Shown here: one piece after another, positions 1 to 9,741 of the stretch
Numbering within the stretch: position 1 is the stretch's first letter
Layout: the number at the start of each line of letters is the position of its first letter
Origin: Halomonas urumqiensis
GTDB lineage: Bacteria; Pseudomonadota; Gammaproteobacteria; Pseudomonadales; Halomonadaceae
Assembly (NCBI RefSeq): GCF_003028575.1
Contig: NZ_PYUD01000001.1
Coordinates: 372,001-436,000, forward strand
Direction: 5' to 3'
Length of the DNA: 64,000 nucleotides
The notes under the pieces: generated by a model
Told to the model about the DNA's origin: nothing
Database searches by the model: none
What the model saw: the letters and a program-made list of their open reading frames with translations, nothing else
Made by a program: the position numbers and the translations under genes

Positions 1-61
1 GGCGAGTGATGAACGGCGCGGCGCTGGCGTGTCCGGCGACATCTGTCGTGGTGTTGGTCAT
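1..61 (-). CDS. Start of a further operon gene, cut by the window edge
   Basis: An ATG on the minus strand at 59-61 opens a reading frame that stays open to the window edge (about 20 codons, beginning MTNTTTDVAGHASAAPF). It lies 3 bases beyond the stop of the upstream ABC ATPase gene and in the same direction, so it is probably the next cistron of the aromatic operon. No clear Shine-Dalgarno sequence precedes it and 20 residues are too few to assign a family. A further CoA-pathway enzyme such as a thioesterase or thiolase would fit the context, but that is only a guess. Confidence 0.4.
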   Translation of the reverse strand, partial: MTNTTTDVAGHASAAPFITR

Positions 62-64
62 GGT

Positions 65-745
<681 letters not shown>

Positions 746-746
746 C

Positions 747-1493
747 TCAATCTCCCAGGTAGGCTTCGCGGACGCGCGGGTCCTGGCGGATGGTGGCGCT
801 GTCGCCATGGGCGATCACGGCACCCGCGACCAGTACTGAGATACGGTCGGCGAGCCGGAACACGGCCTCCATGTCATGCTCGATCAGCAGTATCGGTACC
901 TCAAGCTTGAGGGTCTCGAGCAGTTCGGTGAGGTGTGCCGAGCCTTCCGGGCCAAGGCCCGCCATGGGTTCGTCGAGCAGCAGGGCACGTGGCTTCAAGG
1001 CCAGCGCGCAGGCGACTTCGACCTGGCGGCGTTCGCCATGGGAGAGTTCCGACACCGGTGTCCAGGCGCGGTGGGTCAGTTGCATGCGCTCGAGCGCCTC
1101 ATAGGCGGGTTCGAGCAGGCTGCGGTCATGGTTGACCGGCTTCCAGAAGCGGAAGCTGTGGCCCTGCAGGGCCTGTACCGCAACCATCACGTTGCGCATC
1201 ACCGACAGGGGCTCGGCAAGCGACGAGACCTGGAAGCTGCGGCCAAGCCCCAGGCGGGCACGCTGGGCGACACTCATCGACGTGAGCTCCTGGCCCACCA
1301 GCTGGATGCTGCCTGTGTCAGGGCGCAGGTTGCCGGCGATCTGGCCGATCAGTGTGGATTTTCCCGCGCCATTGGGCCCTATCAGCGCGTGGATCTCGCC
1401 GGCTCGCAGGTCCAGGGAGACATCCTGGGTGGCCCGCAGCGCACCGAAACTCTTGTTCAGATTATCGAGTGACAGCAATATCTCACTCATCAT
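747..1493 (-). CDS. livG: Branched-chain/aromatic acid-type ABC transporter ATP-binding protein (LivG type)
   Basis: This is the second ATPase subunit of the same importer. The protein has a Walker A (GPNGAGKST), a signature region (SHGERRQVEVA), a Walker B (LLLDEPMAGL) and a normal H-loop His (LLIEHDMEAV). The start is ATG 1493 or ATG 1490, both 3-10 bases from a strong GGAGGG ribosome site at about 1497-1503. The first codons overlap the end of livM by about 10 bases, typical of translational coupling. It ends one base before the livF start. The family and role are secure, and the aromatic substrate is inferred from the neighbours. Confidence 0.87.
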   Translation of the reverse strand: MMSEILLSLDNLNKSFGALRATQDVSLDLRAGEIHALIGPNGAGKSTLIGQIAGNLRPDTGSIQLVGQELTSMSVAQRARLGLGRSFQVSSLAEPLSVMRNVMVAVQALQGHSFRFWKPVNHDRSLLEPAYEALERMQLTHRAWTPVSELSHGERRQVEVACALALKPRALLLDEPMAGLGPEGSAHLTELLETLKLEVPILLIEHDMEAVFRLADRISVLVAGAVIAHGDSATIRQDPRVREAYLGD

Positions 1494-2526
1494 GTTCCCT
1501 CCCTGCAAGCCACCCCATCACGCCATGCTTGGCGAACAGCACCACCACCAGCAGCAGCAGCCCGAGGAACAGTTGCCAGTACTCGGTCAGGCCGCCCAGC
1601 AGGGTTTCCATCATCACGAACAGCACGGCGCCTGCAAGCGGCCCATAAAGTCGCCCGACCCCACCGAGAATCACGATCACCATCAGCTCGCCGGAGAAGT
1701 GCCAGCTGAGCATCGAGGGGCTGACGAAACCGTTGAGGTCGGCGTACAGGGCGCCGGCAAGGCCGGTGATCATCGCCGAGATGACGAAGGCGGCCAGGCG
1801 GATCGGGTAGGGGTTGATGCCGGCGGTGGCCAGGCGCGTGTCGTTGAGCCGCGCCATGGTCAGCGCGGCGCCGAAGCGTGATTTCATCAGCCGTGAGGTG
1901 ATCGCCATGGCCAGCACCAGGCCCGCGAAGCTGATCAGGAAGAAGGTCAGTGCATCGTTGGTATCGAGCCCCGGCAGACCATTGCGCAGGTAGATCGGCA
2001 GGCCGTCCTCGCCGCCGTAGGAGGGCCAGGAGTTGGCGAAGTAGTAGACCATCTGCGCGAAGGCCAGGGTGATCATGATGAAGTAGACCCCGGTGGTGCG
2101 CAGCGAAATGGCGCCGATCGCCAACGCCAGCAAGCCGCACAGCACAATGGCCGCCAGCCAGATCACCAGCATGTTGTCGCTGCCTGGAATGCTGACCGGC
2201 CAGGTGATTAACGCGGTGGCGTCGAAGGCGTGATAGGCGCTGATGCCGGCCACGTAGCCGCCCAGCCCGAAGTAGGCGGCATGGCCGAAACTCACCATGC
2301 CACCGTAGCCGATAGCCAGGTTGAGACCCACGGCGGCCATGGCGATCAGCGTGACCTTGGAGGCAAGGTTGACGTAATAGACGTGACCGAGCAGGTGCAG
2401 GCCAATGGGCACCAGCAGCAGACCGGCCAGCAGCGCGATCTGCACCAGGCCCTTGCGGTCGTGCCAGCGGGCGCGGTGTTGCGCAACGCCTGGCTCCGCG
2501 GTGGAGGAGGAGTCGAGATTAGTCAT
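1483..2526 (-). CDS. livM: Liv-type ABC transporter permease (LivM type)
   Basis: This is a polytopic permease of the LivM family (347 residues from ATG 2526), with a cytosolic N-terminal stretch of about 30 residues followed by a series of hydrophobic helices. A typical LivM segment is visible in the first third (VGLNLAIGYGGMVSFGHAAY). It forms the transmembrane channel with LivH. A TTG at 2535 is an alternative start, because a GGGAC-like site lies closer to it than to the ATG. The 5' end overlaps the 3' end of livH by 8 bases and the 3' end overlaps livG, so the transporter genes are tightly coupled. Confidence 0.86.
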   Translation of the reverse strand: MTNLDSSSTAEPGVAQHRARWHDRKGLVQIALLAGLLLVPIGLHLLGHVYYVNLASKVTLIAMAAVGLNLAIGYGGMVSFGHAAYFGLGGYVAGISAYHAFDATALITWPVSIPGSDNMLVIWLAAIVLCGLLALAIGAISLRTTGVYFIMITLAFAQMVYYFANSWPSYGGEDGLPIYLRNGLPGLDTNDALTFFLISFAGLVLAMAITSRLMKSRFGAALTMARLNDTRLATAGINPYPIRLAAFVISAMITGLAGALYADLNGFVSPSMLSWHFSGELMVIVILGGVGRLYGPLAGAVLFVMMETLLGGLTEYWQLFLGLLLLVVVLFAKHGVMGWLAGREHDE

Positions 2527-3448
2527 GGGCGGCAAACAGTCCCTTGGGCTTGAACGCGAGGATCACGGCCATGAGGATGTAGATCAGCATGGCGGCGAGT
2601 GCGGCACCGATGGCGGTGGCCTCGGAGGCGGGCATGAAGTTGTTGAACAGCGCCGGCAGGTACACCCGGCCCAGGGTGTCCACCACCCCGACCAGGATAG
2701 CGCCGAACAGCGCGCCCTTGATGGAGCCGATGCCGCCGATCACGATTACCACGAAGGCCAGGATCAGCACCGGTTCCCCCATGCCCACCTGCACCGATTG
2801 CAGCGCACCGACCATGGCCCCGGCGAGCCCGGCCAGTGCCGCCCCCATGGCGAATACCAGGGTATACAGCTTGGCGATGTTGACCCCCAGGGCGCCGATC
2901 ATCTCGCGGTCGCTTTCCCCGGCACGGATACGCATGCCAAGGCGAGTGCGCGAGATCACGACGTACAGGGCAATGGCGACGGCGATCCCCACACCGATGA
3001 TCACCAGGCGGTAGATCGGGTAGCGTGCCCCGCCCGGCAGAGTGGCGAAGCCGTTGAGCCACTCCGGTGGGTTCAACCATAGCGGCGATGAGCCGAACAG
3101 CCAGCGCGTGCCCTCCGAGAAGATCAGGATCAAGGCAAAGGTGGCCAGCACCTGATCGAGGTGCGGACGATGATAGAGGCGCCGGATAACGATCAGTTCG
3201 ACCAGCGCCCCGGTGGCGGCGGCGGCGATGACGCCGGCGGCCAGGCCCAGCAGGAAGGAGCCGCTGGCGGCACTCACCACGGCGGTGGCATAGGCACCGA
3301 CCATGTAGAAGGAACCATGGGCCAGGTTGATCAGCCCCATCACCCCGAACACCAGGGTCAGGCCGCTGGCCATCAAGAACAGCATGGTGCCAAGCTGCAG
3401 ACCGTTGATGAGTTGCTCGATTAGCAAGGTCACGGACACGTCGGGCAT
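2519..3448 (-). CDS. livH: Liv-type ABC transporter permease (LivH type)
   Basis: This is the second permease subunit of the importer, 309 residues and all-helical. It has the family motif near the N terminus (MASGLTLVFGVMGLINLAHG), which matches the conserved LivH start region. It lies 120 bases downstream of the substrate-binding protein gene. The gap contains heptamer repeats and a large inverted repeat that may stabilise the upstream transcript and set the higher level usually needed for binding protein. It overlaps livM by 8 bases. Confidence 0.86.
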   Translation of the reverse strand: MPDVSVTLLIEQLINGLQLGTMLFLMASGLTLVFGVMGLINLAHGSFYMVGAYATAVVSAASGSFLLGLAAGVIAAAATGALVELIVIRRLYHRPHLDQVLATFALILIFSEGTRWLFGSSPLWLNPPEWLNGFATLPGGARYPIYRLVIIGVGIAVAIALYVVISRTRLGMRIRAGESDREMIGALGVNIAKLYTLVFAMGAALAGLAGAMVGALQSVQVGMGEPVLILAFVVIVIGGIGSIKGALFGAILVGVVDTLGRVYLPALFNNFMPASEATAIGAALAAMLIYILMAVILAFKPKGLFAAHD

Positions 3449-3475
3449 CCTCTGAGAAAGCGTGTGTTTGTTGTT

Positions 3476-3543
3476 GTGAGTGGTGATTGGTGAGTGGTGA
3501 GGGGCCTCACAAGCGCGAAGCGCGCTAACGACTCACCCCTCAC
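3476..3543. repeat. Heptamer tandem repeat plus large inverted repeat between transporter genes
   Basis: Four consecutive 7-bp units (GTGAGTG, GTGATTG, GTGAGTG, GTGAGGG) run from 3476 to 3503. The last one pairs with CCCCTCAC at 3536-3543. Inside lies a second hairpin, AGCGCG-AAG-CGCGCT at 3512-3526. The segment at 3506-3526 recurs with one mismatch at 46539-46559. It sits between the binding-protein and permease genes, where it could act as an mRNA processing or decay barrier. Confidence 0.7.
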
Positions 3544-3568
3544 AAACGCAGCGCTAACTATTCACGAC

Positions 3569-4711
3569 TCACATCTCACACTGGGTGTGGTAGACGTCCT
3601 GAATGTCTTCCACGGCCACGCCCACCAGGCGGTTGGTCGGCTCACCGTCGTCACCCTCGACCACTTCACGCACGTAGATGTCCTGGATCGGGTGATGGTT
3701 GGGGCCGAACCGGAACTCGCCGCGAACCGAGTCGAAATCGGCCTCGCGCAGCGCCTCGCGGAAGGCGTCCTTGTCGCTGGGATGTGCCTTTTCCAGTGCG
3801 CTCAGGATCAGGTTGGCGGTGTCATAGCCCTGGGCGGCATACAGCGTCGGCATCCGCTCATAGGCCGACTGGAACCCTTCGACGAAGGCATGGTTGGCTT
3901 CGTTGTCGAGGTCGTAGGCCCAAAGCGACGTGTTCATCGCGCCGATGGACGCACTGCCCACCGCCTTGATCAGTATCTCGTCGAACGAGAAGGCGGCACC
4001 GAACACCGGCATGTCGACACCCGAGTTATCCCATTGCTTCATGAACGAGATACCCATGCCACCCGGCAGGAAGAAGAACAGGCTATCGGCATCGCTGTCG
4101 CGGATCTGGGCGATCTCGGCGGCGTAGTCGGTCTGGCCGATCTGGGTGTAGAGCTCATCGACCACCTCGCCTTCGAAGAGGTGCTTGAACCCGGCCAGCG
4201 CGTCGGTACCCGCCGGGTAATTGGGCGCCATGATGATCGGGTTCTCGTACCCCTGCTCACGCATGTAGGCGCCCATGGCCCCATGCAGGTTGTCGTTCTG
4301 GTAGGCGACGTTGAAGTAATTCTCGTGGCACATGCGCCCGGCGAGATCCGACGGGCCGGCGTTGGGCGAGAGATAGAAGGTACCCTGGCGCACCGCGGCA
4401 GGCACCACCGCCATCGCCAGGTTGGACCAGATGATGCCGGTCATGATGTCGACCTCGTCGCGCTGCATGAATTCGTTGGACAGCGTACGCGCCAGGTCCG
4501 GGCGACGGGCATCGTCCTGGATCAGCACTTCGATATCGTCGCGGCCGGCTTGCTCCATTGCCAGCATGAAACCGTCGCGAACGTCGACGCCGAGGTGCGA
4601 GCCACCCCCGGACAGCGTGGTGATCATGCCGATCTTCACGTCTTCGGCGTGAGCGGTGGCAAGGCTTGAGGAAAGCAGCAGGCCAAGGCCAAGTCGAGCG
4701 ATGTTGTTCAT
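3569..4711 (-). CDS. ABC transporter periplasmic substrate-binding protein (LivK/aromatic acid type)
   Basis: This is the extracytoplasmic receptor of the Liv-type importer (380 residues). A signal peptide is clear: MNNIARLGLGLLLSSSLATA then HAED, with probable cleavage after AHA. The mature part starts VKIGMITTLSGGG, the usual opening of the periplasmic-binding-protein type I fold. ATG 4711 is chosen because a GAGGGAC ribosome site lies upstream and the signal peptide starts there; the longer frame has no leader-like sequence. The gene lies between the aryl-CoA ligase and livH. The likely ligand is an aromatic carboxylate, inferred from the operon and not visible in the protein itself. Confidence 0.85.
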   Translation of the reverse strand: MNNIARLGLGLLLSSSLATAHAEDVKIGMITTLSGGGSHLGVDVRDGFMLAMEQAGRDDIEVLIQDDARRPDLARTLSNEFMQRDEVDIMTGIIWSNLAMAVVPAAVRQGTFYLSPNAGPSDLAGRMCHENYFNVAYQNDNLHGAMGAYMREQGYENPIIMAPNYPAGTDALAGFKHLFEGEVVDELYTQIGQTDYAAEIAQIRDSDADSLFFFLPGGMGISFMKQWDNSGVDMPVFGAAFSFDEILIKAVGSASIGAMNTSLWAYDLDNEANHAFVEGFQSAYERMPTLYAAQGYDTANLILSALEKAHPSDKDAFREALREADFDSVRGEFRFGPNHHPIQDIYVREVVEGDDGEPTNRLVGVAVEDIQDVYHTQCEM

Positions 4712-4799
4712 GGGTGTCCCTCGTTGTGTCAGCAGTGTTGTTGTGGGAACGGGGTGGCGACAGTGTGTCGCGTCCCTGGGGTCAGGTTGAGCGCTATGG

Positions 4800-6419
4800 T
4801 TAATGCTCATGACGCAACCGGAAGCGTTGTACCTTGCCGGTTGCCGTCTTGGGCAGCATATCGATGAATCGTATTGAACGGGGATACTTGTAAGGGGCAA
4901 TTGTCTGCTTGACGTGCTCCTGCAGCTCACGTTTCAAGTCATCCTCTTCCACGATGCCGTCCGCCAGCACCACGAAGGCCTCGACGATCTGGCCACGCTC
5001 CTCGCTTGGCACGCCGATTACCGCACATTCGCTGACCGCCGGATGGGCAAGCAAAGCGGCCTCCACCTCGGGCCCGGCGATGTTGTAGCCCGCCGAGACG
5101 ATCATGTCGTCATTGCGGGCGGCGAAATGGAAATACCCTTCCTCGTCCTGGTAGAAGGCGTCACCGGTGAGGTTCCAGCCCTGCTGCACATAGCCCAGCT
5201 GGCGTTCGTCATCCAGGTAGCGGCAACCGGTCGGGCCGCGTACCGCCAGGCGGCCTACCTCGCCACGAGGAAGCTCGCGCATGTCGGCATCGACGATGCG
5301 CGCCTCGTAGCCACGAATCGGCTTGCCGGTGCAGCCGGGGCGGTGGTCGTCCAGGTGGTTGGAGATGAAGATATGCAGCATCTCGGTGGCGCCGATCCCG
5401 TCGATGATCGGGGTGCCGGTGCGCTCGATCCAGTCGTGGTAGATCGGCGGTGGCAGTGTCTCGCCGGCGGAAACCGCGACGCGCAGGCTTGCCAGGTCAT
5501 CGCGCCGCTCGAAATGATTGAGCATGGCGCGGTACGCGGTAGGGGCGGTGAACACCACCGTGGCGCGATGATCGCGAATGATGTCCATCATGTTGGGCGG
5601 CGAGGCATTCTCCAGCAGCACCGCCGTGGCACCGAAGCGCAGCGGGAAGATCGCAAGGCCCCCGAGACCGAAGGTAAAGGCCAGCGGCGGCGAACCGACG
5701 AAGACATCGTCGGGCGTCACCTTTAGCACCTCGCGGGCATAGCCGTCGGCAATGATCAACAGATCCCGGTGGTAGTGCATGGTGGCCTTGGGCAGGCCGG
5801 TGGTGCCGGAGGTGAAGCCGAGCAGGGCGACATCGTCAGCGGCGGTCGCCACTGCCGTAAAGGTATCGGGCTTGTCGAGTGCCAGGCGGTCGAGTTCGGC
5901 GTCGTGATCGGCGCCGCCATCGAAACCGACCACCCGGGTCAGCACGTCGCACTGGGCATGGCAGGCCTGCATGTCCTCGAGCAGGCGAGTGTCGCAAAGC
6001 GCCAGGGTCACCTGGGCCTTGTCGACCACCTTGGCCAACTCGCTTGCGCGCAGCATTGGCATGGTATTGACCACCACGGCGCCGGCTTTGGTGGCGGCAA
6101 GCCAGCAGGCCACCATGGCCGGATTGTTGGCGGAGCGAATCAGCACGCGATTCCCGGGGCGCACGCCAAGCTCCTCGACCAGCGCGTGGGCCAACTGGTT
6201 GGTCCAGCGCTGCAGTTCCGTGTAGGTGCGGCTACGCCCGTTGCCGACCAGCGCCACCCGGTCGCCGTGGCCGTTGTCGACCTGGCGGTCGCAGAGTTCC
6301 ACTGCGGCGTTGAGCGTGTCGGGGTAATCGAACCCCGACAGCGGAAGGTCGGGTTGCCATTCGGCGGGCGGCAGATGGTCCCGCGCGAAGGTATCGACAT
6401 GGGCCGATGGACTGTACAT
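4800..6419 (-). CDS. Aryl-CoA ligase, 2-aminobenzoate/benzoate-CoA ligase family
   Basis: This is an AMP-forming acyl/aryl-CoA synthetase of the ANL superfamily (539 residues) that would activate an aromatic acid to its CoA thioester. The phosphate-binding loop is GFTSGTTGLPKATMHYHRD, the A5 motif is DGIGATEM, the hinge region has SAGYNIAGPEVE, and the C-terminal catalytic Lys is in PKTATGKVQRF. ATG 6419 follows a GGAG site. The neighbours (ACMR-type monooxygenase/reductase, hydratase, dehydrogenase) match the aerobic 2-aminobenzoyl-CoA clusters known from Azoarcus evansii, where this enzyme is AbmG. Salicylate or benzoate as substrate cannot be excluded from sequence alone. Confidence 0.85.
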   Translation of the reverse strand: MYSPSAHVDTFARDHLPPAEWQPDLPLSGFDYPDTLNAAVELCDRQVDNGHGDRVALVGNGRSRTYTELQRWTNQLAHALVEELGVRPGNRVLIRSANNPAMVACWLAATKAGAVVVNTMPMLRASELAKVVDKAQVTLALCDTRLLEDMQACHAQCDVLTRVVGFDGGADHDAELDRLALDKPDTFTAVATAADDVALLGFTSGTTGLPKATMHYHRDLLIIADGYAREVLKVTPDDVFVGSPPLAFTFGLGGLAIFPLRFGATAVLLENASPPNMMDIIRDHRATVVFTAPTAYRAMLNHFERRDDLASLRVAVSAGETLPPPIYHDWIERTGTPIIDGIGATEMLHIFISNHLDDHRPGCTGKPIRGYEARIVDADMRELPRGEVGRLAVRGPTGCRYLDDERQLGYVQQGWNLTGDAFYQDEEGYFHFAARNDDMIVSAGYNIAGPEVEAALLAHPAVSECAVIGVPSEERGQIVEAFVVLADGIVEEDDLKRELQEHVKQTIAPYKYPRSIRFIDMLPKTATGKVQRFRLRHEH

Positions 6420-6512
6420 GACCAATCTCCGTATGTTGTGTCGTTGTGACCCGCCACTCCCGGAGGCGTCGGCGGGGATACGGTACCTGGTGCGTCGCTT
6501 GGCCAACTCTGG

Positions 6513-7648
<1,136 letters not shown>

Positions 7649-7649
<1 letters not shown>

Positions 7650-8458
7650 CAGTCCCCCTCGAACTCTGGACGTTGCTTGGCAACGAAGGCGTGATAGGCC
7701 CGCTCGAAGTCGCGGGTCTGCATGCAGATCGCCTGGGCCTGAGCCTCGGCTTCGATGGCCTGGTCGAGGCTCATCGACCACTCCTGGTTGAGCTGGGTCT
7801 TGGTGATGCCATGGGCGAAGGTTGGCCCCTTGGCGAGGCGCGTGGCGTAGGCGATCGCCTCATTCTCCAGCGCGTCCGGTTCGACCAGGCGGTTGTAGAA
7901 GCCCCAGTGATGGCCCTCTTCGGCGCTCATGCTGCGCCCGCTGTAGAGCAGGTCGGCGGCACGCCCTTGGCCGATGATGCGTGGCAGTATCGCGCAGGCC
8001 CCCATGTCGCAGCCGGCCAGGCCCACGCGGGTGAACAGGAAGGCGGTGCTGGCGCGCGGTGTGGCGAAGCGGATGTCCGAGCTCATGGCGATGATCGCAC
8101 CGGCACCCACGCAGACGCCATCCACTGCGCTGATCACCGGCTTGCCGCAGTGAAGCATCGCCTTGACCAGGTCGCCGGTCATTCGAGTGAAGGCCAGAAG
8201 CTCCTTCATGTCGCGCCCCACCAGCGGGGCGATGATCTCGTGCACGTCGCCGCCGGAGCAGAAATTGCCGCCATTGGAGGCGAACACCACGGCCTTGACG
8301 TCGTCGGCATAGGCAAGCGCGCGAAAGGTGTCGCGAAGCTCGGCGTAGCTATCGAAGGTCAGCGGGTTCTTGCGTTCGGGGCGATTGAGCTTTATGACGG
8401 CGACATCGCCCTCCATGCGCCACAAGAAGTGCTCGGGTGACAGTTCGGCCATGCTCAT
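7649..8458 (-). CDS. Enoyl-CoA hydratase/isomerase (crotonase family)
   Basis: This is a 269-residue crotonase-fold protein. The oxyanion-hole segments are [11 protein letters not shown] and [15 protein letters not shown], and there is a further conserved region [16 protein letters not shown]. It probably hydrates an unsaturated, ring-derived CoA ester, or opens the ring, in the aromatic pathway. The start overlaps the marR stop by 4 bases and the stop overlaps the acyl-CoA dehydrogenase start, so the three genes are translationally coupled. The exact substrate is not deducible. Confidence 0.85.
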
Positions 8459-8952
8459 GAGGGGGCTCCGGTATGGGTCGGCAAGCGATGCAGCAGCTCG
8501 CCGATATGGTGGGCATCCTCGGCGGTGACACCCTCGAACAGGTCGTTGACCCAGTGCTCGTGTGCCTCCGCCATGAGGGTGAACGCGTCGCGTCCCGCCG
8601 GCGTCAGTCTTACCCGGGTGGCGCGTCGGTCGCCTTCGATGGCGATGCGCTCGACGCTACCGTCCTCGACCAGCCGGTCGATGATGCCGGTGACATTGCC
8701 GTTGGAGACGCGCAGGCGCTTGGAGAGCTCGTTCATCTTCAGCCCGTTCGGGGCCTGCAGCAGTGCTGCCATGACATCGAAGCGCGGCAGTGTGGAGTCG
8801 TACTCGGTGCGTAACTTCTCGCGCAGCGCCGCTTCCACTTGCCGGGTGACCCGCAGCATGCGCAGCCAAAGCCTGAGGCGCTCCTTGCTCGACGCATCCT
8901 GGCTCAACGCAGCCTGGCGCGAATTAACCTGGGGTGTCTGCGGCGCGGTCAT
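8455..8952 (-). CDS. MarR-family transcriptional regulator
   Basis: This is a 165-residue winged-helix regulator. Residues of about 35-140 show the MarR pattern: helices, then a recognition region ([20 protein letters not shown]) and the wing ([15 protein letters not shown]). MarR proteins in aromatic operons usually repress and are released by an aryl-CoA thioester. Because it is encoded inside the operon (overlapping genes on both sides by 4 bases), it likely controls its own transcription. The candidate binding sites are the long inverted repeats at 12163-12189 and 20108-20133, which lie upstream of the two catabolic promoter regions. Confidence 0.87.
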   Translation of the reverse strand: MTAPQTPQVNSRQAALSQDASSKERLRLWLRMLRVTRQVEAALREKLRTEYDSTLPRFDVMAALLQAPNGLKMNELSKRLRVSNGNVTGIIDRLVEDGSVERIAIEGDRRATRVRLTPAGRDAFTLMAEAHEHWVNDLFEGVTAEDAHHIGELLHRLPTHTGAPS

Positions 8953-9722
8953 GTCTCACCTCCGGAAATCGAGATCGCCTGGCCGTTGATGGCGCCGCTG
9001 TGGGGGCCACACAGCCACAGCGCGGTGGCCGTGACTTCGGCGGGCTGTACCAGCCGGCCACTCGGGTTGACCGAGCGGAAGTGATCGCGGGCCTGCTCGC
9101 TGTCCTGCCCGGTCTTGCTGACGATGGTCTCGACACTTTGCTCGAGCAGCGGGGTGTCGGTGAAACCGGGACACAGCGCATTGACGGTGATGCCGCGGGA
9201 GGCGGTCTCCTGGGCAAGGGCGCGTACCAGCCCCACCACGCCATGCTTGGCGGCGCAGTAGGGTGCCACGTAGGCATAGCCCTTGAGCCCGGCGGTGGAG
9301 GCAACAGCGATCAACCGGCCATCGTTGGCGAGGTGGGCCAGCCCCTCGCGAAGGGTCAGGAACACCCCGGTGAGATTGACATCGAGCATGCGCTGCCACT
9401 GCGCAAGCGAGGTGCGAGAGAGCGGCGCGCTATCGGCGGCGCCGGCATTGGCGATCACGATGTCGAGCTCGCCCAGTCCCGCGAACAGCGCGGCCATAGC
9501 GGCCTCATCGGTGACGTCGACCACCTCGCCGCGAATGCCGGGATGGCGGTCGGCCATGGCCGCAAGCGGGCCATCGCGCCGCCCGGTGATGGTCACCGCG
9601 GCGCCCGCCTGGGCAAACGCCAGTGCCATGTCGGCACCGATGCCACTGCCACCGCCGGTGATCAGCACGCGCTTGCCGCTGAGCTGGCTTTCACAGGGCT
9701 GTGCATTACTGGTTGGGGTCAT
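8949..9722 (-). CDS. Short-chain dehydrogenase/reductase, 3-hydroxyacyl-CoA dehydrogenase-like
   Basis: This is a classical SDR of 257 residues. It has the NAD(P) loop GGGSGIG, NAG in IVIANAGAAD, the catalytic Ser region VASTAG and the YCAAK (YxxxK) motif. Its place between the monooxygenase/reductase and marR genes suggests a 3-hydroxyacyl-CoA dehydrogenase or a ring-level dehydrogenase of the aromatic pathway. The ATG at 9722 is favoured because GGGAAG sits at a normal distance, while the ATG at 9737 has its only purine run almost touching the start codon. The 3' end overlaps the marR start by 4 bases. Confidence 0.84.
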   Translation of the reverse strand: MTPTSNAQPCESQLSGKRVLITGGGSGIGADMALAFAQAGAAVTITGRRDGPLAAMADRHPGIRGEVVDVTDEAAMAALFAGLGELDIVIANAGAADSAPLSRTSLAQWQRMLDVNLTGVFLTLREGLAHLANDGRLIAVASTAGLKGYAYVAPYCAAKHGVVGLVRALAQETASRGITVNALCPGFTDTPLLEQSVETIVSKTGQDSEQARDHFRSVNPSGRLVQPAEVTATALWLCGPHSGAINGQAISISGGET

Positions 9723-9741
9723 GTCGTCGCTTCCCATCGCC

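Noticed and set aside
3569..4930. Longer version of the substrate-binding protein starting at 4930
   Set aside because: It would run into the ligase gene and place about 70 residues before an obvious signal peptide.
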